Shown one piece after another: positions 5,334-6,836 of a stretch of 6,836 bases of DNA (position 1 is the first letter of the stretch; each line of letters opens with the position of its first letter). The position numbers were made by a program, and so were the translations under genes. Origin of the DNA: Candidatus Parcubacteria bacterium (GTDB lineage Bacteria; Patescibacteriota; Patescibacteriia; CAIXNZ01); NCBI GenBank assembly GCA_026395675.1, contig JAPLYF010000089.1:1-6836 (forward strand), written 5' to 3'. The notes beneath the pieces are model-generated. The model searched no databases, was not told the DNA's origin, and saw only the letters and a list, made by a program, of their open reading frames with translations.

Positions 5334-5361
5334 AATAAAAATTAAAAATTAAAAATCTATG
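5334..5361 (+). repeat. Heptanucleotide-periodic spacer between the SBP gene and rnj
   Basis: The 36-bp spacer contains AATAAAA, ATTAAAA, ATTAAAA and then ATCTATG, in register every 7 bp up to the rnj start codon. It is short and low in complexity, so chance periodicity is possible. It matters because two other spacers in the window show the same period. Confidence 0.45.
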
Positions 5362-6836
5362 GTTTACAAAAAAATGAGAACCTCCAGTGGAGGTAGTTTT
5401 GCCAAAGAGCAAAAACTAAAAATTATTGTCTTAGGCGGACTGGAAGAAGTTGGCCGTAACATGACCTTATTTGAATATGGCCATGACATTATAATTATTG
5501 ACATGGGCCTGCAATTTCCCGAGGAAGATATGCCGGGCATTGATTATATTATTCCCAATATTTCCTATCTCAAAGGCAAAGAAAAAAATATCCGGGGCGT
5601 GATCATTACCCACAGCCATTATGATCATATCGGAGGCATACCTCATATTATGCCCAAAATCGGCAATCCCATCATTTATACGGCTAAACTTTCAGCTGGC
5701 ATAATCCAAAAAAGACAGGAGGAATATCGCAACGCTCCCAAACTTAAATTCTATCTAATAGATGAAAACAGCCATCTCAAGCTGGGCAATTTTAATGTGG
5801 AATTTTTCCGCGTTAATCACAATGTGCCTGACAGTTTTGGCATTGTAGTCAGAACGCCAGTCGGGACAATTATTCATACCGGCGATTTTAAAATTGACTA
5901 CAGCCCAATCAATGACAAGCCGGCTGATTTAAATAAAATTGCCCAAATCGGAGCTCAGGGCGTTTTGGCGCTCATGGCTGACTCAACTGACGCCGAAGAA
6001 GAGGGCTATCAAATTTCTGAAACAAAAGTCAGTGACGAATTAGAAAAAATTTTTGAAAATGCCAAGGGCAGAATTATTGTCGGCACCTTTGCTTCACTTT
6101 TAAATCGCGTCCAGCAAGTTATGAGCATAGCAGAAAAATTTAACCGCAAAGTCATGATCGAAGGCCGCAGCATGAAAACCAATGTGGAAATTGCCCACAA
6201 GCTCGGCTATCTGAAAATAAAACCCGGCACCTTGGTTGAATCTGAAAATTATCACGAAAGAAAATTCCCTGATGATAAAATTGTTATTATTGGCTCAGGC
6301 GCTCAGGGAGAACAAAATGCCTTTTTAGTGCGTTTTGCCGAAGATGAACATAAATATCTGCATGTTAAGCCAGGCGACACTATTATTTTTTCCTCATCAG
6401 TTATCCCTGGCAATGAACGCACCATTCAAAATCTAAAAGACACGTTATATCGCAAGGGCGGCAAAGTAATCCATTACAAACTCATGGATGTCCATGCTGG
6501 CGGCCATGCCAAGAAAGAGGATTTAAAATTATTTCTCCGTTTAATCATGCCAAAATATTATATTCCCATTGAAGCCAATCACTATATGTTGGTTATCAAT
6601 GGTGAAATCGCCGAGAGTTTAGGTACTCCAAAGGAAAATATTCTGATCGCCGATGACGGACAAGTAATAGAATTTACCAAAAGAGGCGGCCGGCTGACAA
6701 ATGAATTCGTACCAGCGGATTATGTTATGGTTGATGGCCTTGGCGTAGGCGATGTTTCTAATATTGTTTTGCGCGACCGCCGGGTCATGTCTGCTGATGG
6801 CATGCTAGTGGTTATTGCTACCATTGAAAGAAAAAC
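5359..6836 (+). CDS. rnj: Ribonuclease J (partial; C-terminus beyond the right edge)
   Basis: RNase J is a metallo-beta-lactamase/beta-CASP endo- and 5'-3' exoribonuclease that processes and degrades mRNA and matures rRNA. About 492 residues are visible; the C-terminal domain is cut off. Metal-site motifs are His85-x-His87-x-Asp89-His90 (THSHYDHIGG), His154 (VNHNVPDSFG) and Asp176 (HTGDF). The beta-CASP part has motif A Asp208 (ADSTDAEEEG) and motif B His383 (GGHAKKEDLK). At the motif C position, where the family has PVHGE, this protein has PIEANHYM, placing Glu405 at the usual His, with His408 nearby. Homology begins at KLKIIVLGGLEEVGRN; the preceding residues include a 15-bp palindrome, so the start could be ATG 5359 (preferred) or ATG 5374. 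It follows the SBP gene by 36 bp and is probably in the same transcript. Confidence 0.95.
   Translation, partial: MVYKKMRTSSGGSFAKEQKLKIIVLGGLEEVGRNMTLFEYGHDIIIIDMGLQFPEEDMPGIDYIIPNISYLKGKEKNIRGVIITHSHYDHIGGIPHIMPKIGNPIIYTAKLSAGIIQKRQEEYRNAPKLKFYLIDENSHLKLGNFNVEFFRVNHNVPDSFGIVVRTPVGTIIHTGDFKIDYSPINDKPADLNKIAQIGAQGVLALMADSTDAEEEGYQISETKVSDELEKIFENAKGRIIVGTFASLLNRVQQVMSIAEKFNRKVMIEGRSMKTNVEIAHKLGYLKIKPGTLVESENYHERKFPDDKIVIIGSGAQGEQNAFLVRFAEDEHKYLHVKPGDTIIFSSSVIPGNERTIQNLKDTLYRKGGKVIHYKLMDVHAGGHAKKEDLKLFLRLIMPKYYIPIEANHYMLVINGEIAESLGTPKENILIADDGQVIEFTKRGGRLTNEFVPADYVMVDGLGVGDVSNIVLRDRRVMSADGMLVVIATIERK
5380..5394. repeat. 15-bp palindrome inside the rnj N-terminal codons
   Basis: ACCTCCAGTGGAGGT has perfect 7-bp arms around a central G. 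It encodes TSSGG within the non-conserved N-terminal extension of RNase J. It resembles in design the short palindromes at 1039-1138 but is not the same sequence. It could be a chance palindrome, a small repeat, or an RNA hairpin that affects rnj translation. The GGAGGT in its right arm is not followed by a usable in-frame start. Confidence 0.5.

Noticed and set aside
5389..5394. GGAGGT as the ribosome binding site for a downstream RNase J start
   Set aside because: No in-frame ATG, GTG or TTG follows at a suitable distance; the nearby TTG at 5399 is out of frame.
6009..6200. 63-codon minus-strand reading frame
   Set aside because: It lies antisense inside the beta-CASP region of RNase J, whose coding frame is unambiguous.

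Overview
The window looks like a piece of an AT-rich, anaerobic, fermentative bacterial genome, most likely from the Patescibacteria/CPR (Parcubacteria-like). The reasons are a membrane-anchored peptide-binding protein with a lysine-rich N-terminal extension encoded next to secG and an RNase J gene, a pyruvate:ferredoxin oxidoreductase of the four-subunit type, a DsbA-like protein with a CPYS active site, almost no Shine-Dalgarno sequences, and very AT-rich spacers. The lineage is inferred from protein style and gene content, not from a marker tree. TGA acts as a normal stop (porD and the hypothetical gene both end in TGA), so there is no sign of code 25.

Minus-strand half (1-3122). Reading from right to left: a membrane-anchored DsbA/thioredoxin-fold protein (3122-2319); a well-formed sigma70-type promoter (2314-2286); a leader containing a decayed or miniature second copy of the porG start, interrupted by a GC-rich hairpin (2254-2147); porG (2130-1588); porD (1461-1177); a 100-bp inverted pair of palindromic repeats; a hypothetical gene (1021-587); and porA (590 to beyond position 1). 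Gamma, delta and alpha subunits follow the classical porGDAB order, so porB is expected just outside the left edge. The enzyme oxidises pyruvate to acetyl-CoA and CO2 and reduces ferredoxin. The hypothetical gene sits between porD and porA and overlaps the porA start as ATGA.

Plus-strand half (3258-6836). A divergent promoter region separates dsbA from secG, a membrane-anchored family 5 extracellular solute-binding protein, and rnj (ribonuclease J, cut by the right edge). These three genes are close together (22 and 36 bp gaps) and are probably one transcript.

The most interesting material is non-coding. (i) The por leader holds a 35-codon ORF starting MISIRVHGRGGQ, clearly related to the PorG start MVNIRVHGRGGQG but with diverged codons, running into a 35-bp GC-rich hairpin. 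(ii) A REPIN-like element has two inverted 41-bp arms whose stem differences are fully compensatory. (iii) Heptanucleotide-periodic tracts fill three of the intergenic spacers, some beginning exactly at the upstream stop codon. In the proteins, RNase J has Glu in place of the usual motif C His.
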